Shown: positions 22,846 through 33,990 of the stretch, piece by piece
How the letters are laid out: every line of letters starts with the position of its first letter
Numbering within the stretch: position 1 is the stretch's first letter
Source of the DNA: Brachynemurus nebulosus
Lineage: Eukaryota; Arthropoda; Insecta; Neuroptera; Myrmeleontidae
Reading direction: 5' to 3'
DNA length: 64,000 nucleotides
Assembly (NCBI GenBank): GCA_035578155.1
Contig: JAPWDM010000009.1
Location: forward strand, 5,120,001-5,184,000
Program-made: the position numbers and the translations under genes
Notes under the pieces: generated by a model
Told to the model about the DNA's origin: nothing
What the model saw: only the letters and a program-made list of their open reading frames with translations
Databases searched by the model: none

Positions 22846-23336
22846 CCCGGCGTGTGTACACTATATTTTTAAGAACACGGTATGTACACTGGGTCTTTCA
22901 GGGAACGGTCGTGTTTTCAAAGTTTTCTAGGCTTCCAAAAAATCTCAAAAAATTCTGAGCTACTTTTTGGAGTGTCTACTACACGGCCCAGCAGTTTCCA
23001 GAGTCAAAAGTTTAAAACTGTTATTAATAAAAATCGACCAGTAGCCCAAAAAGCATGAAAAATAAAATTTTTTAAAAAAAATCCCTAGCTCTACAATGAA
23101 GGAATATTAAAACAAATGGTTTCAGGTTTTTATAGCTTACACTATGAGCTTTCAAATGAATATAATTTTTTTGGCATTGGCTCCAAAAAGTTGAATTATT
23201 CAAGCATCTGAAAATGGGGAATATTTACAGGCAAGTCATAATAAACGGAACAGTAATTATTTGGCACAAAATGAGTTTTTATTATTGAAAATTAATTTCG
23301 ACTGTTCCTTTAAAGACCCAGTGTACACACGCCGAG
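22846..23336. mobile_element. TTAA-flanked piggyBac-type MITE, 491 bp
   Basis: TTAA on both sides (22842-22845, 23337-23340). Inverted ends CCCGGCGTGTGTACAC and, reversed, CTCGGCGTGTGTACACTGGG. The left end carries an extra copy of the GTACAC segment before TGGGTCTTTCAGGGAACGGT, the counterpart of TGGGTCTTTAAAGGAACAGT on the right. No protein. Confidence 0.68.
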
Positions 23337-23493
23337 TTAATTTTTACAAACATGTGTTATATTTCGTACGAAAATTGAAATATTTGTGATTCAGATACTC
23401 TGGCTACTATTATCTGGTTTCTGGAGTCAATAAAGTCAATAAGTCTACTTTAGAATATCTTAAAGAGATATAACCACCAGGTTTCTTTACAAA

Positions 23494-24015
23494 CTTTTCA
23501 TTTATACGATTGAAAACATGAAATTTCGTTTAGAAATAGGATTGATGTGACAGAAGTCCTTTTTCTAGTGGCTCTACAAACTTAAATTTTGTAAAATTGG
23601 AAATAGCGTCTTTGAAATCCTACAATTCGTTACCAGTTTCATCATTCTATGATTTCATTTACGGTTTTTGAGATACCGAAAAATTTTAGTAAACCTAATG
23701 ACGTCATCAAGTTAAAAAATCAGTTTTTCTTGTAAATAAAACTTGATGAAAGTGATTTGAATTAGAGCGATGATTGAATTTGAGTAATTCGGGTGTGGAC
23801 TTTTCATTTTTGCTGTCAAAATAACGAAATTTCGTTTGGAAATATAACAGATTCAGCAGAAATCCTTTTTCTAGTGGTTCTACACGCTCACTTGTAGTAA
23901 AACTGAAGAGAACGACTTTTAAAGCCAATAATTCGCTCCAGTGCCATCATTTCATCACTAGATTTATGATTTTTATGATCGTGAACAATTCTAGTAAACT
24001 TGTTAAATTTTGAAT
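23494..24015. repeat. Two-copy direct repeat, ~306-bp period
   Basis: Unit 1 (about 23494-23710) and unit 2 (about 23800-24015) share CTTTTCATTT, GAAATTTCGTTTGGAAATA-like, CCTTTTTCTAGTGG(C/T)TCTACA and TTTTAGTAAAC-like segments in order. A relative lies near 60040-60280 (CAGTTTTGTTATCAAAATGA, CTTTTTCCCAGTGATC). Several members adjoin a TGACGTCA. Confidence 0.55.
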
Positions 24016-24826
24016 ATTTTATCACCTTATTAACCATAACAAAGATCCAACCTTCTCCTCCCGTGTTCTCCGCCACGTCGTAGAAAACTGTGATAGAAAT
24101 TAAATAATAAGAAATAAATTGTACCTCATTTATATCATGTCCATGCAACAGATGTCGCCAGCAACGCAAGCCACATTCAATAATATTACGTATAACAATG
24201 AATCTGACAACTCAGTAGAATATACTATGTACAGTCTTTTTGGCTCTTTGACTCACAAACTCCATCAAAATGGATAAAAAAAACCTTTAGACTACAAAAC
24301 AAAAAGTATCAATTTCTTATTTTGAATTGGCTAATAAATTATATAATAGAATAATATCTCATATATGCTGCTTTTTGAACGTTAAAATTAAGAAAATAAT
24401 ATGTACCTATGTATATATCACACAATGGGTCATTTATTTAAATCAAAACAAACCAGCCATGGTCCTCGGCAAGCAGCCAGCCGCTGCAACAGTGCTGCCC
24501 CCGCGAAAATACGGAGGAAATGGGTGCGGTCGTCTCCGTGTCTGTCTAAAATCGTTTATTTTGTTGTAATAATGTTCGCCGGTGATTGTGGTGCACTTTT
24601 GATGCACATGTCAAGCCGGAAAATTAAATGAACGCTGGTTAATTAGCTATCACAATTATGGTTTTTACGGTTATTTGGTATAAAATACGGTAATTATGTG
24701 ATTTTTACACGGTAACTAGACGTCCCAATATTTTTGGTGAGGCTTCGCTGTCCATTCGTCCGTTCGTCCAATGGTGGAAGTCATTTGTGCGCTTCTATTA
24801 TTGGCGAAAGAATTTCTGAAATATTT
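24016..24826. other. No gene recognised; one GC-richer patch
   Basis: About 24455-24620 is GC-richer (CTCGGCAAGCAGCCAGCCGC, CCCGCGAAAATACGGAGG) and opens overlapping frames, but neither resembles a known protein. It may be an unrecognised host exon or an old element end. Confidence 0.35.
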
Positions 24827-25598
24827 ACTAAGGGCACCCGTTCATTTTGTTCCACAATATGAAAAAAGACTTCCATAAAAATTTTAGATTTTTAAAAAAT
24901 GTTTTAGGGGTGGGCGCCAAGTTTTGAATTTTCAAAATAATCGAAGATTTTTCAAAATTTCTATAAAATTTCGTTAAGTTTGTGAGCACCAAAATGACAT
25001 TGATTATGATTTAAGAAATAAATTAGGACACTACATTAATTTTTAGTTACATATCACTCACTCATAGCTTATTAAATAGATTTTCCCAGAGCCTGGATGG
25101 CACTACAAAACGCATGTCTGAGAACATCTATTTAATAAGCTATGAGTGAGTGATATGTATACCTCTTTTCAGATAAAATTAATCATGAGTTTTCGTTAAA
25201 AAATTAAATAATTCTTATATTCGAAACAAATCGATCTTCTATTCTTTTCTAAAAATAAACTGCAAATTTAAAATTTACATAAATGCAATAATAAAAGAGA
25301 TAAAGCCAGGAAAACGGAAATTATTTAAATTCAAAGTTACGAAGCATGGTTAAATTTAACTGAAATAGACCAAAATTAAAAGTTAAGGTAGAGTCCTAAT
25401 TCATTATTTAATTTATAATCAATATCACTTTGGTGCCCACCAACTTAATGAAATTTTATAGAAATTTTGAAAAATCTTCGATTATTTTGAAAATTCAAAA
25501 CTTGGTAGTGACCCCTAAAACATTTTTTAAAAATCTCAAATTTTTATGGAAGTCTTTTTTCATATTGTGAAACAAAATGAGCGGGTGTCCCTAGTAAT
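24827..25598. mobile_element. Fold-back MITE with ~208-bp arms
   Basis: Left arm 24827-25034 and right arm 25387-25598 are inverted, roughly 90 percent alike by eye: ACACCCG(T/C)TCATTTTGTT, GAAAAAAGACTTCCATAAAA and TTTTAGGGGT are shared. The arms differ at GTGGGCGCCAAG versus CACTACCAAG. The spacer carries its own perfect palindrome (25048-25159), so the structure is a palindrome within a palindrome. Confidence 0.75.
25048..25159. repeat. Perfect 34-bp inverted repeat inside the fold-back
   Basis: Arms 25048-25081 and 25126-25159 are exact complements (TACATATCACTCACTCATAG ... CTATGAGTGAGTGATATGTA) around a 44-nt spacer. It may be a small MITE inserted in the spacer, with TA-containing ends. 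Confidence 0.85.
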
Positions 25599-25628
25599 TT
25601 TTAAATATTAGTTTTGTAAGGACTACCC

Positions 25629-25630
<2 letters not shown>

Positions 25631-25664
<34 letters not shown>
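25631..25664. repeat. (AT)n microsatellite
   Basis: About 17 uninterrupted AT units directly right of the fold-back element. Confidence 0.95.
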
Positions 25665-25667
<3 letters not shown>

Positions 25668-26945
25668 AATTTCAAGTTATATTAGTTTGTAGTTTAAATC
25701 CAAAAATGTATAAAAATTTCCATTCCACCAAAATCAACAATCCGGAAAATTTGAAATAATACCGATAAATGGAAAGTTCTGTATACATTACAGGAAAAAT
25801 AAAAAATTAACTTCTAAACATTCGCAATTTTTGGCCGATTATCTCTTTAATTTGTTGAGACTCAAAATCAATATCATGTACTTTCCAAATTTGATTTTAT
25901 TTGAACTATAAATTATTTTGAAATTTTTACGCCAGCCACCGATTATAAAAGAAAAATTATTCTGAATTAAATTGGGGGATATAGAGGGGGTATTTTGGTC
26001 CAAAAACATTTTGATTAATATATCGCGTGAGATATCGATTAAAAGAGCTGCTACTAAGGATTCTAAAAATATTTTTTTTAATGAAGAGTAAAATATAAAA
26101 AAATATAAAAAAATATAAAAAAGTTAATTTGGTCTAATACTGCTCATTGAACGAAACCCTAATTGTACTCTAAATCTTGATAATTAATACCTGAATCTGA
26201 AAAACATTTTCAATTTCGTTCCAAAAATAGCAATCGACCGAAAACTATCGAAATATTAACAAAAAAAATACCCAATATTTAATCTGTCTACACAAAAAAA
26301 GTATCTTTTAATATTGAATAAGAATTTTGATCTAACAATATTCCAATCTTCAAAAAAATAAATCCTTTGATTTTTTTCTCTTCTTTGATATAGCGTGGGA
26401 GTAATAAAAAAAAAAATCGATCTATATCAAAACCAATATTTTATAGATCACTGGCCATAATTCAATATAACACTAAAATCTCCCTCACGCAAAAATATTA
26501 AAGATTGACATTTTTTAATTTTATATCGAAAATAAAAGACGAAAAAAAAGTCCTTTTTAGAATTTTTTATCGTTTTAAGTATGTTTTAAAGAGGTACCCA
26601 CTCCTTCCTCCACGTATTCCCCCCACACGTTAATTCTTTTCATTCGCAAGGGTGGTCAACTAGTCGAGAAGGAACTAAGTCCTTACTAGATTATTTTCAA
26701 AATAATTTATATAAAGCAATACAAAAAAAAAATTATTATTATACAATCTTTTCAATAAACGTTTTAAATTTTTTATTTCAAACTGATTGTCACAGAACTT
26801 TTTACTTAATCGCATTCAATAAATTTTGTCAACCGGATTAAACAATAATTCATCGTACACAATCAAAAAGAAAAAAAAGTGAGACAGATTTCGATTAGAT
26901 TCTCTATTAAACAAGTATGATTATTTTTGGTTAAAAATAAAAAAA
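25665..26945. other. No gene recognised
   Basis: Very AT-rich. A short tandem of AAAATATAAA units lies at about 26090-26123. GGGTGGTCAACTAGTCGAG at 26651 is unclassified. Confidence 0.5.
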
Positions 26946-26951
26946 TTATCA

Positions 26952-27029
26952 ACCTAGATCGGCTGGGACTTGAACGCAGGATCGTTTGATAATCAGTCAA
27001 GCGCCTTCCACCTAGGCCACCAGTTCGAA
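26952..27029 (-). repeat. tRNA-derived SINE head, copy 1
   Basis: On the minus strand an A-box-like TGGCCTAGGTGG (27019-27008) and a B-box-like GTTCAAGTCC (about 26976-26967) stand at tRNA spacing. An anticodon-loop-like CTGATTA lies between stems CTTGA and TCAAA. The triplet in the anticodon position is GAT. The acceptor stem does not close well, so this is a SINE head or tRNA pseudogene, not a working tRNA. Confidence 0.6.
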
Positions 27030-27034
27030 AGTCA

Positions 27035-27616
27035 TTTCTTTTCTTGAATGTGGAAAGAGTTATTTTAGTTTTAAATGTAGTTAAACCGAAACTTGAAGAT
27101 TAGCAACAAAAAAAAAATTCTCCAATGATCCCGGAAATGTTTGCTTTTAGAATGACAGTCGCAGTTTGCGCCTGTGATAATCCAAGTAGTTCACACGGAA
27201 GTTGTGTTCAAAATTCCAGTTAACTATATTTTTATTATATTATTTGTTATTATAAATTCTATTTGAAAATATATATTTTAATCCTGACCTTTTTGATCCT
27301 ATTCTATCCATATTAAGATTGTAAAATACAAAAAAAAAAAAATTCTAGATATATGAGTTCATATTTGACTTGCCTTTACGTGATTGACCATAATGTAAAT
27401 TATATTAACTGTAATTATGGCTACCAGGTAATTATTTAATGACAACAAAAGAAATATATAATTGTTTTTATAAAATACATACGGAAGATGACACACTCTC
27501 GACAGTACAGAATATTTTATTACAATGGAAATTTTAAATTTAAGTGATTGTTTATTATTATAATTTTATCAAAACAATAATATACGTATATTTTCCTATA
27601 AAAATATAAATAAATA
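27035..27616. other. No gene recognised
   Basis: AT-rich; part of it may be the body of the SINE to the left. Confidence 0.4.
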
Positions 27617-27618
27617 TA

Positions 27619-28430
27619 CAGGGCAATTCCATGAAATGACGGAATTTTAGTAAAAATTAAACAATGAAAATAATTAATCAAAATCATGCCTACTTAATAC
27701 TCAAAAGACTAAATCACTGATATACGTTTTTTTTTTTTTACCTTTAATTGTTTTTATTTTGTAAATTTAGCTTAAAAATTTATTACTTAATAATAAAAAA
27801 AATATTGTAACTTGTGATTTTTTCAAATGAATATTTAAATACAGCTAAATTTACCTTTTTCTTTATGCTGAAATAATTACTATACTCGTTTTGAGTATTA
27901 TTTTGATTTTTTGTCAAGCTACGAATTCGAGTAATGGAGGCTATCAGAACCGACAAACGTTTTTTGAGTTTTTTTTTTTACTTTTTAGTAAAACTTGTTT
28001 TAAAGTGACTGTAATGTAAGTGACCAAAGAGGTGTAATGTAAGTGACCGATTAAAAGTTACATTTTTATCTAATATATATATAATATTTTATGAAATTTA
28101 TTATTAATATAATTTATTGAAACATTATTTGTTTAAATTTACTTAAATGAAGTTGTTTGATATCAAAATAGAACAGAAAATTCTCATTGTGTACAAGATG
28201 AAAAATTATGTTTCTTTTTGAGTAATGTAAGTGACCATCTAATTTATCTTGTATAAAAAAAATTTATATGCATTTTTTATTGTTTGATTTCCTTTGTTTA
28301 AAAGTTCAAATCGTATTCGATTTAATTTGACTAAATTTTAGTGGATTTTTTCATTAAATACGAAAATTTAAAAGATTTTAATCCCAATTTTCAATTAAAT
28401 TGTAATGTAAGTGACAATGGAATTACCCTA
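27619..28430. mobile_element. TA-target MITE with four GTAATGTAAGTGAC motifs
   Basis: Ends CAGGGCAATTCCAT and, reversed, GGGTAATTCCATTG, with TA outside. GTAATGTAAGTGAC occurs at 28013, 28034, 28221 and 28401, the last inside the right end. The repeated motif is likely a transposase-binding site (inference). The left half lacks it, so the two ends are asymmetric. Confidence 0.6.
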
Positions 28431-28596
28431 CAGGTGATCCAAAGGGTAAAGCATGTTTCCTTGTTTCAGTAATTATTTTGGTTATATTTTAGACAAAGTT
28501 AACGGTGAAATTTTAAATTCGTTTTTAGCAAGTAGCAATTTTCTGAGAGAACCGAAAATACCTTTAAATTAAAAATCACATATTGATTGAAAAATT

Positions 28597-28660
28597 GTCA
28601 AACTAAATTCTTGATAATCGCCGTTAAGCGTCTTACAACTAGGCTACCCATATACCAAAG
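28597..28660 (-). repeat. tRNA-derived SINE head, copy 3 (decayed)
   Basis: Reversed, it reads TAGCCTAGTTGTAAGACGC then GATTATCAAG, aligning with the other two heads. The A box is recognisable and the anticodon-position triplet is again GAT. The B box (about 28597-28610) is degenerate. Confidence 0.4.
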
Positions 28661-31246
28661 TAAAACGGGTGTTCAAGCTTTAGTTTAACCGAACAGTAAA
28701 AATGAACATATGAATATTGTATGTTTAAGTATGAACAAAAGTTCGCCATACTTGAAATATTGAAATGAATATACGTTATAAAATCCTTGTGTAGGTTTTT
28801 CTACGTTTCAAACAATTCTGTTATTTAAATTTTTGACGATATTTATAAATGTAAGACTAAGAGAGGGCTAAATTCTCCCAAAATATTGGTTTTTCACTGA
28901 AGTTTTGTAATTTTTTTGGATCAAAAATTAAAAACACATTCAGATTACCTGAAAATTTAGGATCTATCTCAATCACATAACCAAATGACTTGTAAACAAT
29001 TTTATTGTGAAAATAGGAAATTTCTAATTATGATAACCGCAACACGTGCAAGAAATCGTTTTGAAATAGTAGAATTCGTAATTTAAATCATAGAGAGAGA
29101 AAATCTAAAACTAACCGTAATTTTTGGGAACGTTTTTTCCAATTTGTAGGCGAAATGAAAAAAATGTATTCCTGCAAGTCAAACCCCTCCAATGAGGGAA
29201 TCTGCTAATTTTGATAGTAAAAATAATTTGATTTTATTATATTGAAAAAAAGTTGAAATTTTTAATACTGATGTCAGACACTAAATTGTTTTGAAATCAT
29301 CGTTTGCGTAACTTTGGTAACAACGAATAACCCAGTTTGATAGTTCAGGTTGTAGTTTTTGCTCGAATTTAGTTATTTTAATGATTGAAATTAAAAACTC
29401 ATCGCCAAATTACTCGAATTCTGCAGTCTGGATCCAATAAAAACGTAAAAAGTAGACTTTATCACACATTTGGTAGGTACTGATAATCAAATATTACATG
29501 TGTACCAACAAAACACCCTGTATACAAATATTTATTACTTTCCAAACCAACAAAGAGCACTAACACCCTGTCTTGAATTTCTCATCGTAATAAACATTTT
29601 CAAATAAATCAAAAATATATAAATATCACCGCACATAACTTCTTGGTATGAAAGAGATTATTCCTTCCGCGAATATAAACTAGCGTTTCCCATAGCTTAA
29701 TAATATCTAATAAAACAGTGGCGTCACAATTCTACAACACTATATGCATGCATATATTTAAAAATGTCTACAACAAATCAATTTAGACAATCCTCAGCAG
29801 CACTCAGTCACTCACTCAACCAACTCCTCACGGGGCAACCTCACTCACATTTTGCCTGCATTCCATTATATGTATTTTCTTCAATAATATTTACAGCTTT
29901 ATATATGTATAAAATAAATAAGCACTAAATATTCTATTGCTTACATCCATCGCTAACTGTTTTGAACCTTAAATAATAAAAATTGCCCAGTGCGTGTTGG
30001 ACACGCAATAAGTTAGGGCTCCTCAGTCGTTAGAAATCTTTACAGCTTCCGGTATAGAATACATAGAGCTTCTAAGGTACATTTTTTACGATTTACTTTT
30101 AAATATAAATAAATATGTTACTTAAACATGTGTTCCTTATGGATCAATTACGTAATTACTTCCCCTAAAGGCTAAAAAAAAACGTCACCAGTTTTAGTTT
30201 GTTTATAAAAAAGAATTTAACTGTTCACCAATCTCAAAAATCCTTTGCACCACCCCAAATAATTTATCTACTTAATTTAAGAAGCTACAGGTAAATTTTC
30301 AAGTCTACTACTGGAGTTATTTTGGCCACCATTTCCGAAAATGTAGTTTCGAGAAAAACGGGTATAAAAATTTCAAAATGTGTTTATCGTTTTATGTGTT
30401 TACACCTACCATTAACGCTATCTGTGAATCATTTATGGAAATATAATTGACTAGTATTGAAAAAAATTTTCGGGCAAACTGAGAGACTCCAAAAAGTGAC
30501 ACGTTTTTGAACATTTTCAAGCCCTCGAATTCATTTTAGAAATCCAATAAAAAAAGGATTGTTAAAATATTTCCCTAACGATAATTTTCTTTTTTGTTAA
30601 TATCATTAACAAAATTAGTTAAATTAGTTAAATTAGTTTTTAAAGTATAGAAAATTCGGTTGCTTAAGTGATTTAGCAAATACAAGTCTTTCAAATTTTT
30701 TGGTGCAACAGTCTGAAGCTCAATATTTTACAAATAGAGTTTAAAAATGAAAAATGCTAAGACGAATGTCAATTTCATTTTAGAAATTCTTTCAGCCCAT
30801 TGGAATGAGATAGAAATTTTGAAATTCTATGTGAATGACGATGGATTGACATGACCAAAATTATAAGAGTCCTGAGGTCCTTCTTCGGAACCCTAATAAA
30901 ATAGCACAGGAGAATCATCAGTAATATATATTCAAATAGATAGATGTCGCCATTAGTTTTGCCACTGAATATGGCTGACTGACTGTCACTGTACGAGTGG
31001 TGAAATCGCCTAAGAATTTAATATATGTAAATAATAATAATAGAGCATAGATAGATATGCCCATTCATACATCACAACGAACGAGAGAGAATTAGTTACT
31101 CGTGGTAGTCCATCCTCTAGCAAGCAATTTTCTGTATAGCACCAAGAGTGCACGAATAGGATATGAGCGGACATCAAAATATCATCATTCTTCTCAAATA
31201 AATATCATCTTCATAAATATAAAATAATTCAACTAAATATTTATTA
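28661..31246. other. No gene recognised; small repeats only
   Basis: AT-rich. ACACCCTGTATAC (about 29510) looks like the lone right end of a TACAGGGTGT-type TA element. GCGTGTTGGACACGC (about 29991) is a short palindrome whose counterpart occurs at about 58938. TTCGGAACCCTAA (about 30883) may come from the widespread insect GGAACCCT repeat. A triple ATTAGTTAA tandem lies near 30615. Confidence 0.45.
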
Positions 31247-31249
31247 TAG

Positions 31250-31610
31250 TTGGTTTCGACTGGTGGCACGAATTGTACAAAAGTTCGCTAACCTTTTGCG
31301 GAATAGAAAACCCAAAATATGCAGCAACTTTAAAAATCTAAAATATTTTCACGGACACCTATCAACGATTGTCAAATAACTACGAAATATCAATTGATTT
31401 TCAAGCTGAGTGTTCTCTAGTAGCACGAATTGAACGTTAATTCATAAAGATGAACCGTTTTTAGTGTGACCATTTACGAAATAGATTCACTCTTAAATAT
31501 TTAGAAGCCTAAAATATCCTGTAACTTCGAAAATTCAAAATATTTTCACCTTTCAACGATTGCAAAATAACTATGAAAAATCAAGTGATTTTCAAACTTG
31601 AGTGTTGCTA
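31250..31610. repeat. Tandem duplication, ~190-bp units
   Basis: Two direct copies (about 31250-31420 and 31435-31610) share TAGTAGCACGAATTG-like, CTAAAATAT, TCAAAATATTTTCAC and TCAACGATTG(T)CAAATAACTA, ending GATTTTCAA(G/A)CT..GAGTGTT. Divergence is moderate, so the duplication is not recent. Confidence 0.6.
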
Positions 31611-33850
31611 TGTTTGTAAAAGAGGTACAAATTTGAGAATGACTTTTGCGAAAGGATAAAAAGGCGTAATTATTTTTGAGCAGGTGAAGTAGCCGCTCCA
31701 AGGCGTAGGACAAAATATCGGTGCAAAAAGGAAAATAATAATTTCTGTTGCAAAGTGTTTTCCTTACCAGTTGTCAGAGTGCGTTACTTATACCGATGAA
31801 AATTCAGAAATGCCTTGGAGTTTTTTTTTTGGCATTTGTTCCGCTGCACTTTTGGGAAACAATTGACGAGGGCCCTTGATAAATCTTAAAATCGCTTCAT
31901 TTCACCATCTTGACTGTTTCTCTCCAAATCCTTTCTCAGCTAGATAGGAATTGGAGAGGGGGGACAATGATTTTTAGTATTATCCAAAGTTTTAACCTTA
32001 CTTGGACCCAAAAAAACGCCGTTAAGTCTCTTTAAATAGTCTAATTCAATCAATTACAATAATTAAAAATACTTTCATAAGCTTGATTTAAGAAAAACAT
32101 ATTTCTGCTTTGATGACGTCATTCCGATTACTAATATTTTTCAGTATTTTAAAAATCATAAGCAAAATGATCGAATTTACAAAATTAAAAGTGAATTTTA
32201 AGTTTTCGAAATCGCTTTTTCCATTTTTATCAAAATTGAAAATATAAAACTACTAGAAAAGAGGCTTTTGTTGATTCGGAAATATTTTTAAAAAAAAAAT
32301 TTCGTTATTCCGTCGTTAAAGTAGTCGTAAAGAGTTTGTTAGTATAGGTCATCGGGAATCCATAGGTATCAAAATCCTAAATCCACTTTTGAGCAAGAAA
32401 TTCTTTTCTAGTACATTATTAGAATCAATTCCGGCTGTTAACTCAAACCAACCGCACACTATTCGATGGATAAATTCATAAAATTTTAAATAAAATATGA
32501 TAAACTATAAATTTCAAATACTTCTTCTCTTATATACATATAATAGTACTTACATAAAACATATAAAATATATTGAAATATTTGATGAATATAAAATAAA
32601 GCCACTAATCTTCAACATTCATCACCAACAAGGATAGAAAACTATTTTCCTATGCATGTCAAATATCTGTACGACTCTCCGTTTCCGTTTTTTCATTCAA
32701 ATCATCATTTTTAGTTGGAAGAATACCCCTTTTTTGCAAACACATAAGTTCATTTCACTCATTACAAGGACTGCAGATCATTCAATTCTTCACCAAGGAA
32801 TGTGCTATTTATATCTATTGCTTCAAATATTTTTATTTCATTTGTCTTACTTAAATTGCGACCAGGCTTTTCTACCACTAAGAATTCAGTAGTTTCGATA
32901 ACGTATGTTCTTAAGCGTTGGTTAACATTCTAAAAACAACTAATAAATGATAAAAAGGTAAAATATGATTAGTGGAGATAACCACGACTTGATTCAACTG
33001 ACGGTAAGCTACGTATAAATATATTTCAACTTGTACGTATAGATTTCCGTGTAAAGATAAGTTCGTTCAGTCCAGAGAATTTAGGTATTACATCTGGTCG
33101 TACATAACAAACGTACTAGTGGAGGACAAAAGAAGGTATAGAGGTAAGAAACAAATGCATCAGAACATAAACAAAATAGCGTCGACATCACGCTTGCTAT
33201 TATTTTAAGAATTAATTGTTTCGGGTGCGTGAAATAAATGTTTTAGATTCCGGAATATGAATTTGGGTCACCATTGTGGAGAAAATGCCTCTAACTGGAG
33301 TTTTCGTAAATAGTAAGAGATGTAGAATTATTAATTCTACATTCTAATTAAATTATTATTAAAATTAAAAAAATTCGTTCGATATTTGACGAATCAATTT
33401 GAAGTGTCACAATTGTGACATGAGACATTTTTTTTTGCTTTTGTTCCTATAAAAAAATTTTTCAAAATGGATTCATCAGCATGTTTTCTGACAATGGATT
33501 TAGACGAAAGTCAATGGAACTAATTTGAATAGGTGATTCATAAGGCGATTTGTGGCTTTTACAGATGTTTTTTTTCTAAAAATGATTTTTCGTTTCTTCT
33601 TTTATTTTTCTGTTCTCTATTGCAAGTTTGGTCTTCAGATGTTTTGTTGTTTCACATTTCCGTTTTCGTATATCATTTTTAGTGAGGTACGTATTTCCTT
33701 TTTTGCAACGAACGAGTTACTATATTTGACATTGTTTGATTTGATTGGTTTTGATCCAAACTAAAAAGTTTTTAGTTTCTTTTGTTTATGAAAAAAATTT
33801 TTTAAATTTTTTCATTTTTTATTTTTATTTTTATTGATTTTTATATTCTT
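31611..33850. other. No gene recognised
   Basis: AT-rich. TGACGTCA at about 32113. The last 300 bases may belong to the retroelement whose tail follows, but no protein domain could be read from them. Confidence 0.45.
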
Positions 33851-33852
33851 GT

Positions 33853-33990
33853 CTTGATAATGGTGTTTTGAGACACCGAAACCGGTCGACATGTTGAAGA
33901 TTGGTTAAAAAATTCTGTTTGGTTTTTTGCTGGTCTTAATATTGAGGTTTATCACCAAATAAAGTCAAATAATGAAATCACAAGCTTAAG
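33853..33990 (+). mobile_element. Penelope-like (PLE) or LINE 3' tail with a decayed hammerhead-like core
   Basis: TTGATAATGGTGTTTTGAGA followed by CACCGAAAC has the layout of a hammerhead core: CUGANGA, stem II, GAAA. Stem II is good (GGTGT/ACACC), but two core bases differ. The stretch after it runs into AATAAAGTCAAATAATG, a retroelement-like 3' end. PLEs are known to carry hammerhead motifs; assignment here rests on layout only. Confidence 0.4.

Noticed and set aside
26952..27029. Functional tRNA gene
   Set aside because: The acceptor stem does not close and two similar decayed heads exist, so SINE origin is preferred.
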